64,000 nucleotides of DNA from CALBPI01 sp038533155 (GTDB lineage: Bacteria; Pseudomonadota; Gammaproteobacteria; Steroidobacterales; Woeseiaceae). The notes below the pieces were generated by a model. That model was not told where the DNA came from. It saw nothing but the letters and a program-made list of their open reading frames with translations, and made no database searches. A program made the position numbers and the translations under genes. Location: assembly GCA_038533155.1 (NCBI GenBank), contig JBCAZH010000013.1, positions 1-64,000 of the forward strand, written 5' to 3'. Below are positions 43,174 to 54,751 of the stretch, piece after piece (within the stretch, counting starts at the first letter, position 1; every line of letters begins with the position of its first letter).

Positions 43174-44646
43174 CTAACGACTCGATCGACGCGATACGTT
43201 CATACCGATCGAGATCGACACTAGCGCAATCATCAACGCGAGCACGTTACCGAATCGCGTGTAAGGGGTATGGCCTGAAACGGTCGAGATCTGTCCCGTC
43301 AGAATTGCTGGCTCAAATGACGGCGCCGCGGCAACGACCTGCCCTCGCCCATCGATAATCGCAGTAATGCCCGTGTTTGCTGCTCGAAACTGCCAGCGTT
43401 GCGACTCTGCCGACCGCGCGCGAGCGATTTGCAAGTGTTGGTGCGGTGCGATCGTATCCCCGAACCAAGCATCGTTGGTGACGTTCACGATGAACCTCGC
43501 CTCAGGGAAGAACGTCAGCTGCTCGCTGGCATATGCATCCTCGTAACAGATACTGGTAGCAATCGGTAAACCGCCGACTTGCAGGGGTATCGGCGATGCA
43601 TCGCCGCGTTTCAAGTCAGAAAACGGTAGCCCTTGTAGACGCATCCACTCGCGGATAAACCCAGGCACCGGGAAAAACTCGCCGAACGGCACCAAATGTC
43701 GTTTGGCGTATTGCTGGCGTGGCGTATCGCCCAACTGCAGCAACACGTTGCTGGGTGATTCGCCGGGGTCACGGGCCAGAATTCCAACCAGTAGGGTGCT
43801 GTCTCCCGCTGCCGCCAGATTCTCGAGTTGGTCTAAGTACCCAGGTACGCGGTCCGCAACGGTTGGGATCGCCACTTCTGGAGTCAACAAAAGATCCGCG
43901 CCAGCATGATCGCGAACGAAGCTGCCATACCACTGCAGCGTCGACTGAAACTGCGCCTCATCCCACTTGAGCTTTTGGTCCAAACCCAACTGGGCCAGCG
44001 CCGCTGTCACCTGCTCAGGTTCTGCTCGCGCATATTGTCGGTCGGTCAACGCTATGCTCAGTCCCGCCACAAGAACCAAGGTGATTGCGCCGACACGACG
44101 TCGAATCCCGCCACTGAATACTGCGCGAAGCGCACTGCCAAGCACGACCAAGACGAAACTACCGAGATACACACCGCCAACCGGCAACCAGCCGGCGAGC
44201 GCTGTCTCAGGCAGAGCGTAGCCCAGGGTTAACCAAGGAAAGCCACTGAGTACCCAGCCTCGCATCCACTCAAACAGAACGAACGCGCCCGGGAGAACAA
44301 TGAGCGTACTCGCGCGACGCCCGCCGGCGATTCGAACGGACAACGCCGCACTGAACCCAAAGTACAAAGCCATGATGGCAACCATCCCGAACACGAGAAA
44401 AATCGCCAAGGCCCACGGCGCGTTACCGATGGTGACAATGGAGTGGTAGAGCCAGTAGGTGCCCGCCGTAAAAGCCGACGCACCGAATGCAAAGCCGACC
44501 CACCACGCGCGCCGCGTGGGCAAATCCCACCAGCACCCAATCCAGCCTGCGACAAGCACGGGAATCAGCCACCACTGCTCGTACGGTGCGAACGCCAACG
44601 GCAAGAATGCGCCAAGCACGGTGGATACTGCCAAACGCAATTTCAT
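43174..44646 (-). CDS. lnt: Apolipoprotein N-acyltransferase
   Basis: Lnt adds the third acyl chain to lipoproteins at the periplasmic face of the inner membrane. The 490-residue protein has about six N-terminal helices and a nitrilase-like domain with the catalytic triad in TPEVAIP (Glu), KRHLVPFGEFFP (Lys) and SICYEDAY (Cys), then a last helix near 465-480. It lies directly after corC, as in E. coli. The lipoproteins in this window (LptE, HiPIP) are possible substrates. Confidence 0.95.
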   Translation of the reverse strand: MKLRLAVSTVLGAFLPLAFAPYEQWWLIPVLVAGWIGCWWDLPTRRAWWVGFAFGASAFTAGTYWLYHSIVTIGNAPWALAIFLVFGMVAIMALYFGFSAALSVRIAGGRRASTLIVLPGAFVLFEWMRGWVLSGFPWLTLGYALPETALAGWLPVGGVYLGSFVLVVLGSALRAVFSGGIRRRVGAITLVLVAGLSIALTDRQYARAEPEQVTAALAQLGLDQKLKWDEAQFQSTLQWYGSFVRDHAGADLLLTPEVAIPTVADRVPGYLDQLENLAAAGDSTLLVGILARDPGESPSNVLLQLGDTPRQQYAKRHLVPFGEFFPVPGFIREWMRLQGLPFSDLKRGDASPIPLQVGGLPIATSICYEDAYASEQLTFFPEARFIVNVTNDAWFGDTIAPHQHLQIARARSAESQRWQFRAANTGITAIIDGRGQVVAAAPSFEPAILTGQISTVSGHTPYTRFGNVLALMIALVSISIGMNVSRRSSR

Positions 44647-44673
44647 CAGGTCAATCCGGCTTCTCGATTGAGA

Positions 44674-45552
44674 TCAGGCGGCGTGTTCTTCGCTTTCAGC
44701 TAAGCGAAACACACTGAGCATATCGATCCGGCGGCGATCCGCTCGAGTGACGACAAAGCGAAAACCCTCATGCTCAACCGCCTCGCCGCGACGTGGCAGC
44801 CGACCCAATTCCGTCATCACCAAACCGCCTACTGTGTCGTACTGCTCATCGGACAGGTTGCAATCGAAGTGATCGTTAAAATCATCAATACGAGTCAGTG
44901 CGCGAACCGCGTAACGCGCAAGACCATTGCGCTCGCCGTCTTGGCGAATCCATGCCGCTTCTTCCTGATCATGCTCATCATCGATTTCACCAACAATCTC
45001 TTCAAGCACGTCCTCGATGGTCAGCAGTCCAGAGACGCCACCGTACTCATCGACGACTATCGCCATATGGTTATGGCTCGCGCGAAATTCCTTCAGCAGC
45101 GTGTTGAGCCGTTTTGACTCAGGGATGAACACGGCCGGCCGTAACCACTGACTCACATCCAGTGGCTTGTCCATCGGATGACCAACACAGTTCAGTAGGT
45201 CCTTGGCCAGCAGAATGCCGACGATCTCCTCGCGCTCGCCATTGTGCATGGGAAATCGGCTATGACCGGATTCGATGATTTTTCCGAGCAACTCTCCGAA
45301 CGGGACGCCATCTTCTAGCACCACCATCTGAGATCTTGGCACCATCACTTCGCGCACCTGAGTTTCAGAAACTTCAAGCACGCCGGCCAGCATGGACCGC
45401 TCGTCTTCGTCGAATACTTCCTGATCGCCGGCTTCGTCGATCAGGTGCAGGATTTGCTCTCTCGTGCGGGGCTCGCCTCTTAAAGCTGACATCAATCGTT
45501 GCCAGAATCCTAGGGTCGAGCCCTGTGTACTTGGCGGTTTGTCTTCGCTCAT
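44674..45552 (-). CDS. corC: CorC/YbeX, CBS-domain protein (magnesium and cobalt efflux)
   Basis: This 292-residue soluble protein has the REVMVPRSQMVVLE entry of a tandem CBS pair, with IVDEYGGVSGLLTIEDVLEEIVGEIDDEHD as the second CBS, followed by the C-terminal CorC/HlyC domain (YDTVGGLVMTELGRLPRRGE). The family is linked to Mg/Co efflux and to ribosome-related functions through its ybeY neighbour. It lies between ybeY and lnt. Confidence 0.93.
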   Translation of the reverse strand: MSEDKPPSTQGSTLGFWQRLMSALRGEPRTREQILHLIDEAGDQEVFDEDERSMLAGVLEVSETQVREVMVPRSQMVVLEDGVPFGELLGKIIESGHSRFPMHNGEREEIVGILLAKDLLNCVGHPMDKPLDVSQWLRPAVFIPESKRLNTLLKEFRASHNHMAIVVDEYGGVSGLLTIEDVLEEIVGEIDDEHDQEEAAWIRQDGERNGLARYAVRALTRIDDFNDHFDCNLSDEQYDTVGGLVMTELGRLPRRGEAVEHEGFRFVVTRADRRRIDMLSVFRLAESEEHAA

Positions 45553-45612
45553 GGCACCGTCAGGTCTCTATGGGCCGGAAATAATAGCAATATTTTTCGC
45601 GCCGAGTCTGCG

Positions 45613-46095
45613 TCATGCATACGGATCCGAGATTCCAAGCGTCGCAAGTGCGTCACGCTCAAGCTGCTCCATGATCTCGGCCTCGGCACTCTCTATATGG
45701 TCGTATCCCATCAAATGGAGAGTTCCATGGACCACCAAGTGGCGCCAATGGTCCAACTCACGCTTCGACTGAGCATCGGCTTCATCCGCAACGACACTGG
45801 CGCAGATCACGATGTCGCCCAAGTGGCGAACCACGTTCGGTGGTGCTACCCACCCTTCGACATCTTGATTCGCAAACGCCAGGACATTCGTTGGTTTGGG
45901 TTTTTCACGCCATTGCTGATTCAACGCTGCCATTTGATCGGGGCCGACGACGCTTAACGCAACCTCGAATGCCTCGGATACATCAGTAACAAGGGCAGCG
46001 GCAGCAACGGCCGCCGACAACTGCTCGATCACTGGAACTCGCGATGCATCGACAGCCTCATCGATGTTCAGATCAATCGACACCGCACTCGCCAA
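45613..46095 (-). CDS. ybeY: Endoribonuclease YbeY
   Basis: YbeY is a zinc endoribonuclease involved in 16S rRNA 3' maturation and ribosome quality control. The 160-residue protein has the diagnostic HGTLHLMGYDH motif near 123-133. The start is TTG 46095, or alternatively GTG 46083 four codons later; neither has a strong ribosome-binding site. phoH ends nine bases upstream, the standard linkage. Confidence 0.94.
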   Translation of the reverse strand: MASAVSIDLNIDEAVDASRVPVIEQLSAAVAAAALVTDVSEAFEVALSVVGPDQMAALNQQWREKPKPTNVLAFANQDVEGWVAPPNVVRHLGDIVICASVVADEADAQSKRELDHWRHLVVHGTLHLMGYDHIESAEAEIMEQLERDALATLGISDPYA

Positions 46096-46103
46096 CGTCG
46101 TGT

Positions 46104-47099
46104 CTATTCCGGCGGGTCCTTCTTCTCATACGCGTCGTAGGCATCCACGATCGCCTGGACCAGCGGATGGCGCACCACATCGCGAGATCCAAACCGCGTG
46201 ATGCCGACTGCGGACACATCGCCCAAAACACGGATCACATGTTTCAGGCCAGACAATTGCCCGGCAGGAAGATCAATCTGACTCACATCGCCCGTCACTA
46301 CTGCCGTCGAGCCAAAGCCGAGACGCGTTAGGAACATCTTCATCTGTGCAACCGTTGTGTTTTGCGCTTCATCGAGAATGATGAACGACTCGTTCAACGA
46401 TCGACCCCGCATGAAGGCGAGCGGTGCGACTTCAATCATGTTGCGCTCGAGAAGCTTCGCGACTTGTTCATAGCCCATCATTTCGTAGAGGGCGTCGTAC
46501 ATCGGACGCAAGTAGGGATCGACCTTCTGCGTCAGGTCTCCCGGCAAAAACCCAAGTCTTTCACCCGCTTCCACCGCCGGCCGTACCAATACGATGCGCC
46601 TAACCTGATCCGACTCCAACGCTTCAACCGCGGCAGCGACCGCAAGGTAGGTCTTACCAGTCCCTGCAGGGCCAATCCCAAACGACAAATCGTGTTGGCG
46701 AATTTGCGCAAGGTATGTCGCTTGGTTGCCGCCCCGAGGCTTGATGAGTTTTCGCCGGGTACGAATGACCAACTCATTGGGGGATTGTGCGAGCGCAATT
46801 TTCGGTGTGTCTTCGGACACTGGTTGCATGCCTGACTCCTGTAGGCAGATATGAATATGCTCGGGAAGCAATCGCTCCGAGCCTGTGAGTTCAAAAAGTT
46901 GACGCAACACCCGCTCACCGGCCTGTGCCGCGCTGGCGCTTCCTATGACTCTGAAGTGATTGCCGCGATTTGCGATCTCGATGTTGAGTCTGCGCTCGAT
47001 ATGTCGCAGATGTTCATCGAATTGGCCGCTGAGGTTGGCGAGCCTGGAGTTGTCTTCCGGCTCCAACACCAAGTCTCGACTGACTACTGAGCTAGTCAA
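46104..47099 (-). CDS. ybeZ: PhoH-like ATPase (YbeZ)
   Basis: This 331-residue P-loop ATPase is the YbeZ type, a partner of YbeY. Walker A is GPAGTGKTYLA near 148 and Walker B is SFIILDEAQNT near 245. The N-terminal KH-like part has LEPEDNSRLANLSGQFDEHL, close to the E. coli start, which supports TTG 47099 as the start even though the codon is rare. It follows miaB across a 131-base spacer in which I see nothing definite. Confidence 0.93.
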   Translation of the reverse strand: MTSSVVSRDLVLEPEDNSRLANLSGQFDEHLRHIERRLNIEIANRGNHFRVIGSASAAQAGERVLRQLFELTGSERLLPEHIHICLQESGMQPVSEDTPKIALAQSPNELVIRTRRKLIKPRGGNQATYLAQIRQHDLSFGIGPAGTGKTYLAVAAAVEALESDQVRRIVLVRPAVEAGERLGFLPGDLTQKVDPYLRPMYDALYEMMGYEQVAKLLERNMIEVAPLAFMRGRSLNESFIILDEAQNTTVAQMKMFLTRLGFGSTAVVTGDVSQIDLPAGQLSGLKHVIRVLGDVSAVGITRFGSRDVVRHPLVQAIVDAYDAYEKKDPPE

Positions 47100-47230
47100 A
47101 GCGAGTTTGCGATTCCAGACTGATCGTCATGTCTCTAAGGTACTAAAGCCATGCGACAAGAGAAAGACTGAACACAAGTTATTTTCGCCGAGCACACCGC
47201 GCAGGATTTCGACAAAACATTGACAAACGT

Positions 47231-48574
47231 CTAGACGGCTTGTGCGACCTGATCCGCCATGCGTCCCCGCAATGAATTCGGCAAGGCTTCGGTGATCACC
47301 ACATCAGCGAATCCACCGATCAATTCATGCGGCCCATCAAAGTTGACCCAACGCATATTCTCGGTGCGCCCCGCTAGCTGCGATGCATCTTTTCTGGCAT
47401 GACGCTCAACTAAGACGCGTTGCGTTGTCCCGACCATGGACTGAGAAATCTCTGCCGCTTGTTGATTGATGCGAGCTTGAAGTAGCTGCAGCCGCTCCTT
47501 TTTAATCGACATCGAAACTTCGTCCGGCAAGGACGCAGCCGGCGTGCCAGGTCTCGCCGAGTAAATAAAACTAAACGACTGATCAAAGCCGATGTCGGCA
47601 ATGAGGTTCATCGTCGCCTCAAAATCTTTATCGGTTTCGCCAGGAAATCCCACTATGAAATCCGAGCTGAGGCTGATGTCCGGTCGCACTGCTCTTAGCT
47701 TGCGGATCTTTTGCTTGTATTCAAGGGCGGTATGACCGCGCTTCATCCGCGCAAGTGTGCGATCAGAACCGCTTTGTACTGGCAGATGCAGATAGTTCGC
47801 AAGCTTCGGAACATTCGCATACGCCTCGATCAGACTGTCGGTGAACTCAACCGGATGAGAAGTGGTAAATCGAATGCGCTCCACGCCGTCGACTTCCGCG
47901 ACAAAGTGGATGAGCGTCGCAAGATCCGCGATTTCACCGTCATGCATTGGCCCGCGGTACGCGTTGACGTTCTGGCCCAGCAAATTAATTTCGCGAACAC
48001 CGCTCGCTGCAAGCTGCGCGACTTCGACGATGACGTCATCGAACGGCCGGCTGATCTCCTCGCCACGCGTGTACGGCACAACACAAAAACTGCAGTACTT
48101 GCTGCACCCTTCCATGATCGAAACAAATGCGGTCGGGCCATCTGCCCGCGGCTCAGGCAATCGGTCAAACTTTTCAATCTCGGGGAACGAAATATCGACC
48201 ACGCTGGTTTTTTGTTTGCGCCGTTGCTCGACAAGGTCCGGGAGGCGATGCAGCGTTTGCGGTCCGAATACGATGTCGACAAACGGCGCGCGCTTCGTGA
48301 TCGCATCGCCTTCTTGACTCGCAACACAACCCCCAACGCCAATCAGCAAATCGGGGTTTTTGTCCTTCAAAGGACGCCATCGGCCCAATTCCGAGAAGAC
48401 CTTTTCAGCCGCCTTCTCGCGAATCGAACAGGTATTCACCAGCAGGACATCGGCTTCCTCTGGCGACGAAGTCAATGTCATGCCGTGCGACTGGGCCAAC
48501 ACGTCCGCCATTTTCGACGAGTCATACTCGTTCATTTGGCAGCCATAGGTTCGGATGAATAGTTTTCCGCTCAT
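47231..48574 (-). CDS. miaB: tRNA-2-methylthio-N6-dimethylallyladenosine synthase
   Basis: MiaB adds the 2-methylthio group at A37 of tRNAs reading U-starting codons. The 447-residue radical-SAM enzyme has the N-terminal methylthiotransferase cysteines (YGCQMNEYDS, NTCSIREKA, GGCVASQEG), the radical-SAM CSKYCSFC triad near 157 and a C-terminal TRAM domain. It leads the miaB-phoH-ybeY-corC-lnt order known from gammaproteobacteria. Confidence 0.97.
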   Translation of the reverse strand: MSGKLFIRTYGCQMNEYDSSKMADVLAQSHGMTLTSSPEEADVLLVNTCSIREKAAEKVFSELGRWRPLKDKNPDLLIGVGGCVASQEGDAITKRAPFVDIVFGPQTLHRLPDLVEQRRKQKTSVVDISFPEIEKFDRLPEPRADGPTAFVSIMEGCSKYCSFCVVPYTRGEEISRPFDDVIVEVAQLAASGVREINLLGQNVNAYRGPMHDGEIADLATLIHFVAEVDGVERIRFTTSHPVEFTDSLIEAYANVPKLANYLHLPVQSGSDRTLARMKRGHTALEYKQKIRKLRAVRPDISLSSDFIVGFPGETDKDFEATMNLIADIGFDQSFSFIYSARPGTPAASLPDEVSMSIKKERLQLLQARINQQAAEISQSMVGTTQRVLVERHARKDASQLAGRTENMRWVNFDGPHELIGGFADVVITEALPNSLRGRMADQVAQAV

Positions 48575-48621
48575 CCCGCCATTTTAGCGCAGATCGCGGC
48601 GGTGAGAAGCGTCGCTGTCCC

Positions 48622-49653
48622 CTATCCTCGTGGCGCGCCGCCCAAGCTCGCGATCAGAAACGCTCGCAAACGCTGTGATTGTTCTTCCGTCATTTCGCCG
48701 AGAAAGCCACGCGCGGCACTCGGGATATGCTCGTGCGTCGACTCGTTCGCATCAAACAAGTAGTAATCGAACATCTGGCGCCACAGCCGGCGCTCCTGTT
48801 CCGGGAGATCGCGGACAGTCAATAAGCCGTGCAGCAGCGTTGTGAGTGGCGTCATCATGTGATCCGCCGCTTCCCGCCACCAGAAATTGACCAGGGCACC
48901 GATTGGCGACTCCGCCGCAACGTGATGAAACCAAAGCGTCGGCACGAACAACGCGTCCCCGGGGAGCAAAGTCACAGTCTGGGCCACCGCTTGGGCTTTG
49001 GCGTATCGGGGAAACCGATCGAGGTCTGGAGCATCCGGATCCACGAGGCTCACCGGCTGGCCGGCCAACGTGCGGTCGATCGGTCCGACGTACAGACTTT
49101 CATACTGATCCGGCGGAAACAGAGTAAAGCGGCGTATGCCGCCGACAACCACGGCAATATTGTGCGGTAAATCCCAATGCGTCGCGGTCCGGCCGGCATT
49201 GCCGAGCCACAGCGAAGTCAACCGCTCTGTCGCATCATCTAACAGCGGCATGGGATGCTGCGCCGCGAGCGGCGCCAGCGCGCCCTGCAACGGTATCGCG
49301 CCGGCATACAATCCCGGTGGATCGACGACGTCCTCCAGACGCTCAAGTTCATCCAACAGCTGCCCAAGCGCGACCTCGCCGCGCTCGAAATTGAAACCGC
49401 GCAGCGAGTCGTCATAGAAGTAGCGACCGCCCAGGCTGGCGTCAGCCATGAACATGCCGATGCGCGTCCCGCCATCAGCCGACCTCAGTGCATTGATCAA
49501 GCGGCCTTGTTTTGCAGCAACAACTAACGGCCACTCCGACGCGAACTGTCGCATCACAACGGGCTGGTGTTGGGCAACTATTTCGGCGTGAAACGTCTTC
49601 GCGTCGAGGTCGGGGTCGACCTCTCGTACGCCGTTTGTCGCGTCACTCGTCAT
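48622..49653 (-). CDS. JmjC/cupin-8 family putative 2-oxoglutarate oxygenase
   Basis: This 343-residue protein resembles the cupin-8/JmjC hydroxylases. It begins with PVVMRQFASEWPLV, typical of the family, has a candidate iron-binding HxD in THWDLPHN near 160 and a distal His in LLPGDALFVPTLWFHHVAAES near 237, where LPGD and W-x-H are the usual pattern. The substrate is unknown. The start overlaps the VOC gene end by 11 bases, suggesting co-expression. Confidence 0.8.
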   Translation of the reverse strand: MTSDATNGVREVDPDLDAKTFHAEIVAQHQPVVMRQFASEWPLVVAAKQGRLINALRSADGGTRIGMFMADASLGGRYFYDDSLRGFNFERGEVALGQLLDELERLEDVVDPPGLYAGAIPLQGALAPLAAQHPMPLLDDATERLTSLWLGNAGRTATHWDLPHNIAVVVGGIRRFTLFPPDQYESLYVGPIDRTLAGQPVSLVDPDAPDLDRFPRYAKAQAVAQTVTLLPGDALFVPTLWFHHVAAESPIGALVNFWWREAADHMMTPLTTLLHGLLTVRDLPEQERRLWRQMFDYYLFDANESTHEHIPSAARGFLGEMTEEQSQRLRAFLIASLGGAPRG

Positions 49654-50038
49654 CCGCGGTCTGCGTCAGAGTCGGCTGCCAGAGTTCGACTTTGTTCCCT
49701 TCTGGGTCCACAAACCAACCAAACGCACCGTAGCTCTCGATCACGACATCGTCGATTTGCCGACCGCCACCATCGGTTACCTGGGCAAGCGCTTCGTAGA
49801 TATCGTCAACAACAAAATTGACCATAAAAGGACGATCTGAGGGATTGAGATACGGTGTGTCCTCAGGGAACACGGACCAAACCGTGCCAGATCGCTCAGG
49901 CATATTTCCAGGCGAGAACATATGGCTATTGGTGGCCGCATCGATCTTGAAACCAAGATACTTCTCGTACCACAGACTCAACGCGGCCGGGTCTTTCCCC
50001 TTGAAGAAGACGCCTCCGATACCGAGCACCTTCGCCAT
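49643..50038 (-). CDS. Glyoxalase/VOC superfamily protein
   Basis: This 131-residue single VOC domain protein has GGVFFKGKDPAALSLWYEKYLGF at the start and WFVDPEGNKVELWQP at the end, the metal-site Glu being in VELWQP. VOC proteins include glyoxalases, dioxygenases and resistance proteins; the exact reaction cannot be named. It precedes the JmjC gene and follows ssb by 33 bases. Confidence 0.85.
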   Translation of the reverse strand: MAKVLGIGGVFFKGKDPAALSLWYEKYLGFKIDAATNSHMFSPGNMPERSGTVWSVFPEDTPYLNPSDRPFMVNFVVDDIYEALAQVTDGGGRQIDDVVIESYGAFGWFVDPEGNKVELWQPTLTQTADDE

Positions 50039-50071
50039 ATGGCAATCCCTCGTCGTCTGGTCAGGGCCGGA

Positions 50072-50515
50072 CTAGAACGGAATGTCGTCGTCGAAATCGC
50101 TCACCGCTGCCGGCTGTTGCGCAGGGGCTTGTTGCTGCGGGCGTTGCTGGCCGCCACCCATCGGCGCACCAGCGCCGCCGCGACTACCAAGCATTTGCAT
50201 TTCGTCGGCAATCACCTCAGTGGTGTAACGGTCGTTGCCATTCTTATCCTGCCACTTTCGGGTGCGAAGCTTGCCTTCAATGTAGACCTGGGAGCCTTTC
50301 CGAAGGTACTCGGCCGAGATCTCCGCAAGCCGTCCAAACATCGCGATGCTGTGCCACTCGGTGCGCTCCTGCGGCTCTCCGGTTTGCTTGTCCTTCCAGC
50401 TTTCGCTGGTGGCAATACGAAGATTGGTTACTGCGCCGCCGCTGGGCATATAGCGGGTTTCTGGATCCTGACCCAGATTCCCAACCAAAATGACTTTGTT
50501 GATTCCGCGCGCCAT
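50072..50515 (-). CDS. ssb: Single-stranded DNA-binding protein
   Basis: SSB coats single-stranded DNA in replication, repair and recombination. The 147-residue protein has the OB-fold start RGINKVILVGNLGQDPETRY, WHSIAMFGRLAEI and the acidic tail DFDDDIPF that binds partner proteins, after a Gln/Pro/Ala-rich linker. The uvrA-MFS-ssb neighbourhood is common in gammaproteobacteria. Confidence 0.97.
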   Translation of the reverse strand: MARGINKVILVGNLGQDPETRYMPSGGAVTNLRIATSESWKDKQTGEPQERTEWHSIAMFGRLAEISAEYLRKGSQVYIEGKLRTRKWQDKNGNDRYTTEVIADEMQMLGSRGGAGAPMGGGQQRPQQQAPAQQPAAVSDFDDDIPF

Positions 50516-50578
50516 GTCTCTCCCCGATCGTACGCTGTCGCACTATTGTGCCCAGCCTCAAGCTATTTCCAAGCTCGA

Positions 50579-51769
50579 TTATGCGCTCGATCGTAGCGTT
50601 TTGACACCTGACATCAACAACCAGGCGAACACTACAGCCAGCAAAGTCATGATTCCCGCCTCCGCCCCGCTGGTATCCAAGAACAAGCCGGCCAGAGCAG
50701 CACCGACGAACGCACCAAAGAATTGCGCACTAGAAAACAACCCGAGACAGGCGCCACGCTGCGTGGGATCCGCGCGGCGCGACATCTCAGCAGGTAACGA
50801 TGCTTCCAGGTAGCTAAAGCCTGCAAAAAACAGGCAGCAGCCACCGGCAGACGCCAGCACCGATGCACTGAGCCAAAGCAGCGCGAGTCCTGCCATGAGC
50901 AATGCCAATGCACCGATAGTAAATTGCGCGGAACCACGGCGATCGAGCGCGATCATCGGAATCGCGATGGGCAGCGACAATGCTAGCGTGATGGCATACA
51001 CCTTCCAGAGCTGATTTTCAGGGAACCCAAGGCGACCGGCCAACAGATACGGCGCCAGTACGAAAAACGCGGTCAGCAGCGCATGCAGAATCAAAATCGC
51101 AAGATCCAGTGTTAAAAGGTCTCGCCGGGTCAGCACTCGCCAGTCCCACTTCGGGCGGTGTTGAACCGCAGGCCGTCGGGACTGTTTGTCAAACAGATCT
51201 GGCAGAACCAACACGACCCCCAGCAACCCGAGCGCCGCCGAGACCCAAAATACCCCGCGCACGCCCGTCAACGCGGAAACGAGCGGACCAAACACTAACG
51301 CCAAAAGAAACGAGGCGCCTATCGACGCGCCGAAAATAGCCATAGCAGGCGTTCGAACCGACGGGCGGGTGCGGTCTGCAAGCCACGCAGACAGTGTTGC
51401 GGACACGGCCCCAGCGCCCTGCAGCAAGCGTCCGAGGATCACGCCCCAAATACCGGAAGCGGTAGCGGCTAAGACACTGCCCACAAGAAACACACTCAAA
51501 CCGAACACAATCACAGCCGGGCGACCGATGCGGTCGGATAAGGCACCGTAGGGAATCTGCAGCGCAGCCTGGGTTACACCGTAACCACCGACAGCAATCC
51601 CAACCAGCAGCGGCGTCGCATTCGCAAAATCATCTGCCCAAAGCGCGAGTACGGGCAAAACCATGAACAGTCCGAACATGCGCGAGATCGATACGATGCT
51701 CAGCCGCCCAATGAAACGAAGCTCGTCACGACTGAGTCGTGAATCCGCGGCGGGGTTTGTATTGGACAA
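50579..51769 (-). CDS. Major facilitator superfamily transporter, YajR-like
   Basis: This 396-residue protein has about 12 membrane helices. The MFS motif A-like stretch is PYGALSDRIGRPAVIVFG near 75, and FGLFMVLPVLALWADDF is typical of the YajR group often located between ssb and uvrA. The start appears to be TTG 51769; later Met codons would remove the first helix. The substrate is unknown. Confidence 0.85.
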   Translation of the reverse strand: MSNTNPAADSRLSRDELRFIGRLSIVSISRMFGLFMVLPVLALWADDFANATPLLVGIAVGGYGVTQAALQIPYGALSDRIGRPAVIVFGLSVFLVGSVLAATASGIWGVILGRLLQGAGAVSATLSAWLADRTRPSVRTPAMAIFGASIGASFLLALVFGPLVSALTGVRGVFWVSAALGLLGVVLVLPDLFDKQSRRPAVQHRPKWDWRVLTRRDLLTLDLAILILHALLTAFFVLAPYLLAGRLGFPENQLWKVYAITLALSLPIAIPMIALDRRGSAQFTIGALALLMAGLALLWLSASVLASAGGCCLFFAGFSYLEASLPAEMSRRADPTQRGACLGLFSSAQFFGAFVGAALAGLFLDTSGAEAGIMTLLAVVFAWLLMSGVKTLRSSA

Positions 51770-51783
51770 CAGTTCAGTCTCTT

Positions 51784-51813
51784 TTGCGCGAGGACATCTG
51801 CGCGGCGTATATT
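51784..51813 (+). promoter_or_regulatory. Candidate promoter of uvrA
   Basis: TTGCGC (51784-51789) and TATATT (51808-51813), 18 bases apart, form a plausible sigma-70 promoter 33 bases before the uvrA ATG. No LexA-type CTGT-N8-ACAG site is visible in the spacer, so SOS control of uvrA is not supported here. Confidence 0.4.
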
Positions 51814-51845
51814 AGCAGGTTGTTCAGGCCTCACAGCGCAACCCC

Positions 51846-54731
<2,886 letters not shown>

Positions 54732-54751
54732 GCCGAAGTCGCGACGCTCGA

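Noticed and set aside
51770..51845. LexA-controlled uvrA promoter
   Set aside because: I looked for CTGT-N8-ACAG in the spacer and found none, so only a plain sigma-70 promoter is listed.
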